A DNA stretch of 64,000 nucleotides, taken from the NCBI RefSeq assembly GCF_017357425.1, contig NZ_CP014571.1, positions 992,001 to 1,056,000 of the forward strand, in the 5' to 3' direction. The stretch comes from Arthrobacter sp. D5-1. GTDB lineage: Bacteria; Actinomycetota; Actinomycetes; Actinomycetales; Micrococcaceae. The notes below the pieces were generated by a model. It was not told where the DNA came from. It searched no databases and was given only the letters and a program-made list of their open reading frames with translations. Shown piece by piece: positions 9,176 to 18,400 of this stretch (positions within the stretch are counted from its first letter, which is position 1; every line of letters starts with the position of its first letter). The translations under genes were made by a program, and so were the position numbers.

Positions 9176-9217
9176 TCCGGCGAGAGCCGGGTAGTGCCGC
9201 CCAAGCTGGGTAGCCCA
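9161..9217 (+). repeat. 19-bp triplicate repeat at the recQ 3' end
   Basis: Three 19-bp units share GGGTAG at 9170, 9189 and 9208. The outer two share GCCCAAGCTGGGTAG. The recQ stop codon (TAG, 9173-9175) lies in the first unit. Confidence 0.6.
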
Positions 9218-9334
9218 TCGGTCCCTCTCCGCTGGAACTACGTCATGTTGTGATCGCTCCCACGCTGCATCTATAGGATCGAGCAAACAGCCTGCTCACC
9301 GTGGCAGGCACACGCCAGAACCCGGACCGGAGCC

Positions 9335-10768
9335 ATGAGCGCAAACCCGAGCAACACCGACGTCGATGCCGCCGACCAGACGACGTGGCGGCCGCGCCTG
9401 GCGCTGCTGGTGGCTGCGACGTTTTTCATGGAGTTCCTGGACGGGACCATCCTCACCACGGCCATTCCCAGCATTGCCTCCGATTTCCGGGTAGCACCGG
9501 CCGACATCAACATCACCATGACGGCGTATCTGGTAACGGTCGCCATGGGCATCCCGTTGAGCAGTTGGCTGGCGGAGCGTTTCGGCGCGCGCAGGATTTT
9601 CTGTCTCGCAATCTCGGTGTTCACTCTTGCCTCCCTGTTCTGCGCGATCAGCACCGACCTGACCATGCTCACGCTCAGCCGGGTGGCCCAGGGCATGGGC
9701 GGAGCCATGATGGTTCCCGTGGGGACCCTGGTGGTGCTGCGGGGCACTCCCAAATCCGAACTTCTCCGGGCCACCGCCTACCTCGTGTGGCCTGGCCTGC
9801 TTGCTCCCGTGCTGGCTCCGATGGTTGGCGGCGCCCTGACCACCTTCCTGTCATGGCACTGGATCTTCATCATCAACGTCCCACTGGGGCTGGCTGCCTT
9901 CATTGCGGCCCTCAGGCTGGTGCCGCGGACACAATTCGACGGGAAGCGCCGACTGGACTGGTTCGGCCTGTTGCTGACCACGCTGGGTGTAGGCGCGTTG
10001 GTGGTGGGCTTGGAGACCCTGGGTGGGCACGCATCAAATGTCCTGGCCGCCGGAGTTGTCTTTGCCGGAGTACTGTCGCTGGCCGGCGCGGTCTGGTGGA
10101 TGAGCAAAGCGAAAGTTCCCCTGTTCAACCTCAGCGTCTTCGGTACCCGGACCTTCAGGGCAACATCCACCGGGGGTTTCATCTACCGGTTGACCATCAG
10201 CTCGGTCCCTTTCCTGCTGCCCCTGATGTTCCAGGACGGGTTTGGCTGGGATCCCCTGAAGGCCGGTGTCATGGTGGCGGCGGTGTTCGTGGGCAACATT
10301 GGGATCAAACCGGCCACTACGCCGTTGATCCGGCGTTTCGGATTCAAACCGGTGCTCGTTTTTGCCTCGTTCGCGTCGGCCGTGACGTTTGCCATGTGCG
10401 CTTTCCTTGACGCCCAAACACCCGAACCGCTCATTTTCGCCCTGCTGCTGTTCAGCGGCGCCTTCCGTTCCATTGGTTTCTCCGCCTACGCCTCGGTGCA
10501 GTACGCAGATATCGTCCCGGGGCAGTTGCCCTCGGCCAACGCCATATCGGCAACGCTGGTTCAGTTGGCGGCAGCGGCCGGGATCGCCGTGGGTGCTTTG
10601 TTCCTGCGCCTGTTCGAGGCCACCGAGGTGTTCGGTCCGGATCAAGTGGCGGCCTATAAGGGGGCCTTCGTGGCCATGGCAGTTCTGATGCTGATCAGCA
10701 CTGTGGACAGCCTCACCCTCCACCGCCATGCGGGGGCTGAAGTCAGCGGCGGTTCAAAGCGGCGTTAA
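9335..10768 (+). CDS. MFS transporter, DHA2 (EmrB/QacA-type) drug exporter family
   Basis: A 477-residue polytopic membrane protein, probably a proton-driven exporter of drugs or metabolites. TM1 carries the DHA2 signature FMEFLDGTILTTAIPSIA; the loop 2-3 motif is LAERFGARR, and TM5 has the antiporter-like PVLAPMVGGALTTFLSWHWIF. A long hydrophobic series to residue 460 fits 14 TM helices. The ATG at 9335 lies ahead of a short acidic cytoplasmic tail. The gene is monocistronic, with a terminator and a convergent tRNA downstream. Substrates cannot be predicted. Confidence 0.92.
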   Translation: MSANPSNTDVDAADQTTWRPRLALLVAATFFMEFLDGTILTTAIPSIASDFRVAPADINITMTAYLVTVAMGIPLSSWLAERFGARRIFCLAISVFTLASLFCAISTDLTMLTLSRVAQGMGGAMMVPVGTLVVLRGTPKSELLRATAYLVWPGLLAPVLAPMVGGALTTFLSWHWIFIINVPLGLAAFIAALRLVPRTQFDGKRRLDWFGLLLTTLGVGALVVGLETLGGHASNVLAAGVVFAGVLSLAGAVWWMSKAKVPLFNLSVFGTRTFRATSTGGFIYRLTISSVPFLLPLMFQDGFGWDPLKAGVMVAAVFVGNIGIKPATTPLIRRFGFKPVLVFASFASAVTFAMCAFLDAQTPEPLIFALLLFSGAFRSIGFSAYASVQYADIVPGQLPSANAISATLVQLAAAAGIAVGALFLRLFEATEVFGPDQVAAYKGAFVAMAVLMLISTVDSLTLHRHAGAEVSGGSKRR

Positions 10769-10772
10769 ACGC

Positions 10773-10804
10773 AAAAGGTCCCGGTTTGAAAACCGGGACC
10801 TTTT
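10773..10804. terminator. Bidirectional terminator between MFS gene and tRNA-Ser
   Basis: A 15-bp perfect stem, AAAAGGTCCCGGTTT against AAACCGGGACCTTTT, with a 2-nt centre. It has A/T runs on both sides and so serves both converging genes. Confidence 0.9.
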
Positions 10805-10806
10805 CG

Positions 10807-10894
10807 CGGAGACGGGGGGATTTGAACCCCCGGTGGAGTTGTGCCCCACACTTCATTAGCAGTGAAGCCCATTCGGCCGCTCTGGCACGTCTCC
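10807..10894 (-). tRNA. tRNA-Ser (anticodon GCT)
   Basis: An 88-nt tRNA with the long variable arm of serine tRNAs. The acceptor is GGAGACG/CGTCTCC with discriminator G, and the anticodon loop CTGCTAA gives GCT for AGC/AGU codons. CCA is not encoded. Confidence 0.95.
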
Positions 10895-10969
10895 CTTTGC
10901 TATTGCTAGCCCACCAAGGATACGCAGAACGTGCCGTCGAGCGCAAAACGCGGCCATTCTCCTGCCCAT

Positions 10970-11029
10970 TTCGCTGGTTCGCGGCGGGACGGGCCGTGCG
11001 AACGGCCTGGCAGGCAGCGAACCAGCGAA
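10970..11029. repeat. 60-bp imperfect palindrome (cruciform) between tRNA-Ser and prolyl oligopeptidase gene
   Basis: The outer 13-bp arms are perfect (TTCGCTGGTTCGC at 10970-10982 and its complement at 11017-11029). The inner GGCCGT/ACGGCC arms also pair. Twenty-four of 30 half-positions match. There is no T-run, so it is not a standard terminator. It may be a dispersed palindromic element or an unusual 3' hairpin of the prolyl oligopeptidase transcript. Confidence 0.7.
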
Positions 11030-11047
11030 TCGGACCTGACGGAGCGG

Positions 11048-13279
11048 CTAGTTGCTTCCGGCCAGCGAACGCCACAAGAAGTGGTTGCTCCGCGCCTGCA
11101 ACGCCGCAGCCTGCCTGTTGTCCGAGGCACCGGCATGGCCACCTTCGAGGGCTTCGTGGAACCACACATTCGGGATGCCCATGGCCTGCATGCGTGCAGC
11201 CATCTTTCGGGCTTGGACGGGTCCCACCCGGTCATCCGAAGTGGCAGTCCAGATGAACGTCTCGGGGTAATCCACGCCGTCATGAAGGAGGTGGTACGGC
11301 GAGAAGGTGCGGATGAACTCCCACTGCGCGGGGACATCGGGGTCCCCGTATTCAGCAATCCACGAGTACCCGGCCGAGAGCTTGGTGTACCGGCGCATGT
11401 CCAGGAGCGGCACGCCGCAGGACACGGCACCGAACAGTTCGGGGTACTGGGTCAGCATGTTTCCCACCAGAAGCCCGCCGTTGGAGCCTCCGACGCAGCC
11501 CAGACGCGGACGGCTGGTAACGCCGCGGGAGATCAAGTCCCGGGCCACCGCAGCGAAGTCCTCGTAGGCGCGGTGGCGGTTTTCCTGGAGGGCAGCGCGG
11601 TGCCATGAGGGCCCGTATTCGCCACCGCCCCGGATGTTGGCCACAACGTACACGCCGCCGCGCGAGTGCGTGCCGGTGCCGTCCTCGGAGGCAACGCCCA
11701 CTGTTCGCCGCTCAAGCCATGCCCGGCCGATGGATCCGCTGTAGGCCGGGGTCCGCGAGATCTCGAACCCGCCGTAGCCGGAAAGCTGCGTGGGGTTCTG
11801 GCCATCAAGTACCAGATCCTTGGACGCCACCTGGAAGTAGGGAACCTTCGTTCCATCGGCAGAGACAGCAAAGTGCTGTTGGACCTCGTACCCGGCTTCG
11901 TTGAAGAACGACGGCGACCGCTTCACTTCGGCATGCCGGCTCACCACGCCGCTGGACTGCCCGTCATCGCCGCGTGTCAGCGCTCCCCGGGTGAGAGTGG
12001 TGGGAGTGGTGAAGCCGGTGGCCACCAGCCAGAAGTCGTTGCCGGCTGCGCCCAGGTCTTCGTCGTCCACGGCATAGGCATTGACATCGTGCAGCGGCGG
12101 GCAGGCATCCAGGAGGGTGGATGCCCATGCACCCGCGGAGTCAACCGTGGAAGGGTCCAGCACCCGGATTTCCGAGGAGACGTCGCGCAGGAGGTTCAGC
12201 AGCAGGTAATCCTTGGTCCAGCTCCAGGACTGCAGCGAGGTTTGGGCATCCGGCGTAAACAGGACCAACAGCGAACGGGACCCCGCCAGGTAGGAGTCGA
12301 AATCGGCCGCCAGCAGAGCTCCCGCCGGGTACACGGAGCCCTCAACCTCCCAGTCTTTCTGCGGACGGAACAGCAGCCAGTCGCGGTGGGCGCTGATGTT
12401 GACGTCGGTGGGAACGTCGATTGCCACCCACGAGTCCTCGCGCAGCAGCCAGGTGCTCCGGTTGTAGAAGTCGATGTAGTCCACGGCGAAGGTCCGCTCG
12501 TAGCCCGGGGTCGAATCGTGGGCCACCATGGCCAGCATGTGGTCCTCGGGAATCTCAAAGAGGCGCTCGGCCTGGGCCAGCGTCTGTCCGCGCCTCAGCT
12601 TCACGCCGGTCCTCGCATAGGAAGACGTCGTTGCAGGCAGTCCCTCCGCAGTGCTGGACACCAGCAGGGTGTCGGCATCGAGCCAGCTGACGTTTCCCTT
12701 GGCAGTGGGGAGGTCAAAGCCGCCCTCCACGAAGGTGCGGGATTCGACGTCGAACTCGCGGTGGCGGTCTGCGTCGCCTCCGTCGGGGGAGAGTGAGACC
12801 ATGGCCAGGCGGTACTCGTCGCCATCGGCCGGCCGGAGGAAACCGGCGCCGTGGAAGACCCACTCCACACCTTCGGCGGCGGCAAGGGCATCGACGTCCA
12901 GCAGGACGTCCCACTCGGGCTCGTCGGTGAGGTAGCTTTCCCAGGTGGTGCGGCGCCAGAGGCCTTTGGGGTGTTCCTGGTCCTTCCAGAAGTTGTAGTA
13001 GTAGTCGCCCCGCTTGGAGACCATGGCGATGCGGTCTGTTGAGTCGAGGACCTCAAGGATGCCGGCTTCAACAGCCGCATATTCGGCATCCTCGAGCAAT
13101 TCCTCGGTGCGGGCGTTTTGTTCGCGGACCCACGCCAGCTGTTCCTCGCCGTGGATGTCCTCGAGCCAGACGTTTTCATCCGTGGGCTCAGCCGCCACGT
13201 CCGCAGCATGGCGGGGCCCGGAGGTGGTGGCGGTGTCATTCTCGGGAAGTGGCGTCTGATCAGCTTCTGTGGTGGTCAT
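11048..13279 (-). CDS. Prolyl oligopeptidase family serine peptidase (S9A)
   Basis: A 743-residue cytosolic peptidase that cleaves short peptides, classically after proline. The N-terminal two-thirds is a beta-propeller (about residues 80-430). The C-terminal alpha/beta-hydrolase domain contains the nucleophile GGSNGGLLVG, the aspartate in TATSDDRVGP and the histidine in EGGHAGASD. The preceding GGGEYGPSWH motif is also typical. There is no signal peptide. The start at 13279 (MTTTEADQTP) is preferred over the open frame to 13315, which would run into the promoter region of the divergent gene. Specificity is inferred from the family only. Confidence 0.93.
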   Translation of the reverse strand: MTTTEADQTPLPENDTATTSGPRHAADVAAEPTDENVWLEDIHGEEQLAWVREQNARTEELLEDAEYAAVEAGILEVLDSTDRIAMVSKRGDYYYNFWKDQEHPKGLWRRTTWESYLTDEPEWDVLLDVDALAAAEGVEWVFHGAGFLRPADGDEYRLAMVSLSPDGGDADRHREFDVESRTFVEGGFDLPTAKGNVSWLDADTLLVSSTAEGLPATTSSYARTGVKLRRGQTLAQAERLFEIPEDHMLAMVAHDSTPGYERTFAVDYIDFYNRSTWLLREDSWVAIDVPTDVNISAHRDWLLFRPQKDWEVEGSVYPAGALLAADFDSYLAGSRSLLVLFTPDAQTSLQSWSWTKDYLLLNLLRDVSSEIRVLDPSTVDSAGAWASTLLDACPPLHDVNAYAVDDEDLGAAGNDFWLVATGFTTPTTLTRGALTRGDDGQSSGVVSRHAEVKRSPSFFNEAGYEVQQHFAVSADGTKVPYFQVASKDLVLDGQNPTQLSGYGGFEISRTPAYSGSIGRAWLERRTVGVASEDGTGTHSRGGVYVVANIRGGGEYGPSWHRAALQENRHRAYEDFAAVARDLISRGVTSRPRLGCVGGSNGGLLVGNMLTQYPELFGAVSCGVPLLDMRRYTKLSAGYSWIAEYGDPDVPAQWEFIRTFSPYHLLHDGVDYPETFIWTATSDDRVGPVQARKMAARMQAMGIPNVWFHEALEGGHAGASDNRQAAALQARSNHFLWRSLAGSN

Positions 13280-13332
13280 CGCCCCATCCAAGCAACACTG
13301 TTCGACCGTAAGCAAGTCACAGGAAGTTAGGC

Positions 13333-15300
13333 TTGAGCGTGGCTAAATCGCAAACCATCCGTGTTGCCCTTATTGGGGCCGGCCCTCGGGGCACCAGCGT
13401 CCTTGAGCGGTTGCTTGCGAATTGGGCTGCCGGTAGCCCTCCGGGAACCACCCTGCACCTTGATGTGGTGGATCCTTTTCCGGCCGGATCGGGCCACGTG
13501 TGGCAGCCCGAGCAGTCGCGCTTGTATCTGATGAACACCCAGTCTTTCTATCCGACACTCATCCCCGAAGACCCGAGGCTGGCCCCGCCGCTGGCAGGTG
13601 GTTCCTTCGACCAGTGGCGTGAGGCCCGGCGTCGTGATGGTGCGGGACTGAACGATGCTGAGAAGGCCGAGTTGGCCACCCTCGAGTCGAACAATTTCCC
13701 CAGCCGCGCGCTGTACGGCAGGTACCTGCGCCAAACCTTGGCGGGATTGCTGGAACGGCTTCCCGACGGCGTCGAGGTCACCTTCCATGAGACCACCGCC
13801 GTGGCGGCACGCCCTTTTGTGAACAGCACGGCGAACAGCGCGGGGGACGGGTTCGACGTCGAACTCGCCAATGGCCTCACCCTCACCGTCGGCTCCGTGG
13901 TCCTCGCCCTGGGGCACATTGAGTCCCGGCTGAATCCGGAACAGCGCTCATTCAAGCGCGCCGCTGACGAACAGGGCCTGCTGTATTTTCCGCCCGCACC
14001 GCCGGCCGACGTGGACTGGCAATCCGTGCCGGATAACGAGCCAGTGCTGGTCCGGGGCATGGGATTGAACTTCTTTGACGTCATGGGCCAGCTGACGGAG
14101 GGGCGCGGGGGCAAGTTTGTTGACGCCGGTGCGCCGGGAGCCGGGGTATTGGAGTACAGGGCATCGGGGCGCGAACCGAAAATCATCGCCGCCTCCCGCC
14201 GTGGCACGCCGTACCGGGCCAAGGCCGGCCTGGATGCCTACTATCCGGGCAGCATCACCATGCGGTACCTGACCGAAGACGCAGTGGACCGGTTCCGTGC
14301 AGCGGGAATCCAACCTGGTTTTGACCATGATCTTTGGCCACTCCTGCACCGCGACGCCTTCTGGGCCTACTACTCAACGCTGGCCCGCTCCCAGCCGACG
14401 GCAATCAAGGACCCTGCGCAGTTCCTGGCTGATCTTGAGGATGCGCTCCAACCGCACGCGCACACCACCACGCACTGGGAAAGCAGCGTGGGCGACCTCG
14501 TGGAAAAGCATGTTGTGTCTTCCCGCCGGTTGAACCTCCGCGGACTGGCCGCTCCACTGGCAGGACGCACCTTTGCCTCTCGACGTGAGCTGGACGCAGC
14601 CATCACGGCCTACCTGGATGATGACGCGCGACGATCGGCCCTCGGGGAGGCGGACCCCGTCAAGATGGCCATCGGTGCGCTCCACACCGGCCGGGCCATC
14701 CTCAAATCGGTGGTGGCAGACGGCGGCATCACGGACGAATCGTGGCTCTCAGGGTTGCGCGGCTGGTTCGAGTCCTTCGTCGAAGGGCTGGCCAGCGGAG
14801 CCCCTGCACTGCGCTCGGAGCAGCTGGCCGCTTTGGCGCGTGCCGGCGTCGTGAGTTTCGTGGGCCCCGACCCGAAGTTCAGCGTGGACCGGGCAGCCAA
14901 GGTGTTCCGGGCGGTTTCGCCGTGGGTGCACGATGCGCCGGCCGAAGCACCTACCTTGATCGAGGCGATGTCGCCGGCCAACAGGGTGGGAATGAACGTC
15001 TCCCCGCTGCTGGAGCAGCTGATGGCTGATGGCCTGGTGCGCACCAAGATCATGATGGGCGGCGAAGGCGCTCCTGTGCAGACCACGGGATTGGACGTTG
15101 AACCGCATCCATACAGGCCCCTGGCGGCGAATGGATCCGTCACAAGGAACCTGTACGTCTTGGGTCTTCAGCTCTCCGCGGTGCAGTGGGGCACGGCCAT
15201 CGCTGCGGAAGCCCGACCCCGGACCGGACCGGCCTACGCCAGCGGACAGCGGACCCTCAGGGATGCCGACGAGATTGCCCGCAGTATTCTGGCCCGCTGA
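13333..15300 (+). CDS. FAD/NAD(P)-binding protein (FAD-NAD(P)-binding family, flavin monooxygenase-like)
   Basis: A 655-residue protein with an N-terminal dinucleotide-binding fold (VALIGAGPRGTSVLERLL, residues 10-27), the aromatic motif DVVDPFPAGSGHVWQPEQS and a second Rossmann segment near residues 230-270. This matches the FAD-NAD(P)-binding family (Pfam 13454 type), whose members are mostly uncharacterised oxidoreductases. The start is TTG at 13333, preceded by AGGAAG; GTG at 13339 is an alternative. It is divergent from the prolyl oligopeptidase gene across 53 bp. The substrate is unknown. Confidence 0.85.
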   Translation: MSVAKSQTIRVALIGAGPRGTSVLERLLANWAAGSPPGTTLHLDVVDPFPAGSGHVWQPEQSRLYLMNTQSFYPTLIPEDPRLAPPLAGGSFDQWREARRRDGAGLNDAEKAELATLESNNFPSRALYGRYLRQTLAGLLERLPDGVEVTFHETTAVAARPFVNSTANSAGDGFDVELANGLTLTVGSVVLALGHIESRLNPEQRSFKRAADEQGLLYFPPAPPADVDWQSVPDNEPVLVRGMGLNFFDVMGQLTEGRGGKFVDAGAPGAGVLEYRASGREPKIIAASRRGTPYRAKAGLDAYYPGSITMRYLTEDAVDRFRAAGIQPGFDHDLWPLLHRDAFWAYYSTLARSQPTAIKDPAQFLADLEDALQPHAHTTTHWESSVGDLVEKHVVSSRRLNLRGLAAPLAGRTFASRRELDAAITAYLDDDARRSALGEADPVKMAIGALHTGRAILKSVVADGGITDESWLSGLRGWFESFVEGLASGAPALRSEQLAALARAGVVSFVGPDPKFSVDRAAKVFRAVSPWVHDAPAEAPTLIEAMSPANRVGMNVSPLLEQLMADGLVRTKIMMGGEGAPVQTTGLDVEPHPYRPLAANGSVTRNLYVLGLQLSAVQWGTAIAAEARPRTGPAYASGQRTLRDADEIARSILAR

Positions 15301-15324
15301 GCCACGCACGGCTACGGATCGGCG

Positions 15325-15364
15325 TAGCGTTCGGCACTAAGTCATAGCGTTCAGCACAAAGGCA
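15325..15364. repeat. 20-bp tandem duplicate ahead of terminator
   Basis: Two adjacent 20-bp copies beginning TAGCGTTC, identical at 17 of 20 positions (15325-15344 and 15345-15364). Short and of unknown role. Confidence 0.5.
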
Positions 15365-15401
15365 GGGCCCTCACGAAGGGTAAGTTCGTGAGGGCCCTGC
15401 C
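15361..15401. terminator. Bidirectional terminator between convergent genes
   Basis: A perfect 17-bp stem (15361-15377 with 15385-15401) and a 7-nt loop, lying between the converging FAD-binding protein gene and the nuclease/nucleotidase gene. There is no strong T-run. Confidence 0.75.
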
Positions 15402-15420
15402 TTATGGCGTTACGGGTTTG

Positions 15421-18400
15421 CTAGCCCCGCAGGCACCTCTGGTACTCCAACCAGGCGAACGCGTACCGCAGCCACCCCACAATGTCGTACCACTTGGACG
15501 GCTTGGTGGGCGCGGTGCATTGCGGCGGGTTCGGGCCGCTCTCAGCAACCGTCACGAGCGTCTTCACCACGGTTCCGCTTTCGACGGCGGTGAGCACCAA
15601 CGTGCCAGTGCCGGCCGCTGCCGAGGCGGGAACCTTGAGGTCCACCGTGGCTGCACCTGCTGTTACCGGTACGGATCCGAGCGTCACCGCTGCACCCTTG
15701 CTGTCAACAAAGACGGCATTGAGGGTGGCATTGGCGGGGCTGCCGATCGATGTCAGGTTCAGCTTTGAGACAGCCAGTGCGATGGGTTCGCCGGCCTTAA
15801 CCCCGGCTGCGGTGGAGTTCACCACAGCGACGGAACGACGGGCAAAGTCCGGCGACACCGGCTTGTGCTCCTGCAGGTATTTGATCCAGGCATCCCGGTC
15901 CACCAGTCCGGTGTCCTTGGTGTTGCTGCCTTCCTTGAAGACCCGGAAGTTGTCACCACCGGTGGCCAGGAAGCTGAACGTGCCGATCCTGTACTGCTTC
16001 GCGGGATCGATGACGGCGCCGTTCACCCAGATGCCGGTGACGCGGTCTCCTGCGGGACGGGCGGCGTCGTAGGTGTAGTTGATGTTCTTGGACAGGCCAA
16101 GCTGCTGGTAGGGGCGGCTGGGCACGGTTCCGTCAGCGTTGGTCTGCCACTGCTGCTCCAGGAGCGTCTTGAACTGGGCACCTGTCAGGGACGTGGTCCA
16201 CAGGTTGTTCACGAACGGCAGGACCGCGTTGGCCTCTGCGTAGGTGATGGTGCCATCCGGGGCGTAGTAGAGCTCGTTACGCAGGCCTCCGGGGTTCACG
16301 ACGCCGATCTCCGCCGCACCCAGTTCGGGTGCCTTGAGCGTATCCACCAGGGAGTCTGCCACCAGGTTGCCCAGCGTGGATTCATTCGCGCGGTCGTCCC
16401 GCTTGGGGGCGCCTCCGGCAGGATCCGGGGTGAAGGCGGTGGTGATATCGGCGGTCACTGCACCAACGGGCTGGTTGCCGATTTCAGCAGCTTGGGCCAG
16501 CGCCTTGTCCACGATGGTCTTCACTGCGGCCACCCTCGGGTACGCAGCAACCAGGCTTTCGGCGGTCTCGGTGGTCCGATCCACGATTGCGGCCTTGTAC
16601 GCCGTCACGGACTTGCTGGCGGTGTCCACAGTGAGCGTCACGCTGCCCACGTTCTCGCCGTAGTTGCCGGTCTGCACGATGGGACGGGTTTTGCCGGTCG
16701 GCTGGCCGTTGGCGTCCAGTACCGGTGCGTCCCAGGCGTATTCCTTGTGGGTATGTCCGGTGAAGATGGCAGCGACGTCGGGAGTGGTTTCGTTGACCAG
16801 CTTGGCGAAGGGGCCGCCCGCGGCGACTTCCTGCTCCAGCGTGGCGCCCTCAGGAGTGCCGGACGCGGCGCCGTCGTGGCTTTCCACGATGATGAGGTCG
16901 GCTAGATCGTCGGCCTTGATCTTCGCGGCCACCCGGTTGATGGCCTCCACAGGATCCCCGAATTCGAGGTCCGAGATTCCGGCGGGAGTCACCAGTGAAG
17001 GAACTTCCTGGGTGACAGTGCCGATGACGGCCACCCGCATGCCGTTCATATCCAGCACCTTGTACTCCGGCAAGACCGGCGTGGTGGTGCCCTTTTGGTA
17101 GACGTTCGCACCGAGGTACGCGAACTTTGCGTTGGTACCTCCTGCGACGACGCGGTCGCGCAGGTCCTGCCAGCCGCCGTCGAACTCGTGGTTGCCCACA
17201 GCGGAAGCCTGCAGCTCCAAGGTGTTCAGGACGTCGATGGTGGGCTGGTCCTTCGCCACTGAAGAAGCGAAGAGGGAGGCGCCGATGTTGTCGCCGGCCG
17301 AGATGAAGGCCGTAGCCCCGGGGGCAGCTGCCGCGCGGAGCTTCTCCACCGTTCCGGCAAAGAGCACGGTGTTGGTGTCGATGCGGCCGTGGAAGTCGTT
17401 GATCCCCAGGAACTGCAGGTCAACGCTTGCGGGTGCCTCCGCAGTCAGGTCCAGGCCCACCACCACAGGATCGTGGTCGCTGGCCCGGAACTCGTCCGCG
17501 GCATAGTAGTTGGTCACATTGTTGTTATACCTGCTGTACTCCAGTGCGACGGACTCCACGGAATTGATGTTCCAGATGTCGGTTCCCGTGACGGCCTTGG
17601 CCGCTGCGGGTGAAGCCAGGATGTGGTCCAGGGAACCCACCATGCCCCCGAACAGGTATGAGTGCTTGCCGGTGCCCACCTCAAGATCGGCATAGCCGGC
17701 GCCCGTGAGGACGTTGATGGGATCTTCCTTGGCGTAGGCGTTGAAGTCACCGATCAGGAAGACCTTGTCCGTGCCCTTGGACGCCTGAAGATCCTTCGAG
17801 AAAGCGAGCAGCGATTCAGCCTGCTTGGTGCGGGCAATGTTCGAGGCACCCTGGCCCTTGTCGGTATCGTCCGGGGTAGCGGCCGAGCCCTTGGACTTGA
17901 AGTGGTTCACGATCGCGATGAACTTCTTGTCATCGGCACCGCCAACCGGTTTGAAGACCTGGGCCAGCGGCTTGCGTGCGCTGGCGAAAGCCACGGTGTC
18001 GTTGTGGATGATGGACTCGCCCACGGGCTCCGCCACGGCCTTTTTGTAGATGAACGCGGTGCGGATCATGTCTTCATCGCTCAGCGGGGGAGCGTTGGCG
18101 GGCGTCCGCACGTAGTCCCACACGCCAGGTGTTTTGACGTTGAGGGCCTCCACCAGCTTGGACAACGCGTAGTCGCGCTCCTTGCCGAACTGCGCGGAGT
18201 TCTCGATTTCCTCGAGGGATACGACGTCGGCGCCGGACTTGGTGATGGCCGCTACGATCTTGGCCTGCTGGCGCTCGAAGTTCTCCGCGTTGGCAGCACC
18301 GCGGGCGTTGCAGCCTTCCTTGACCGTGATGGGGTTGCCCTCGCGGTCGGTATAGAAGACGCAGCCGGCCAGCTGGTCACCGGTGGTGGGGAAGTAGTTG

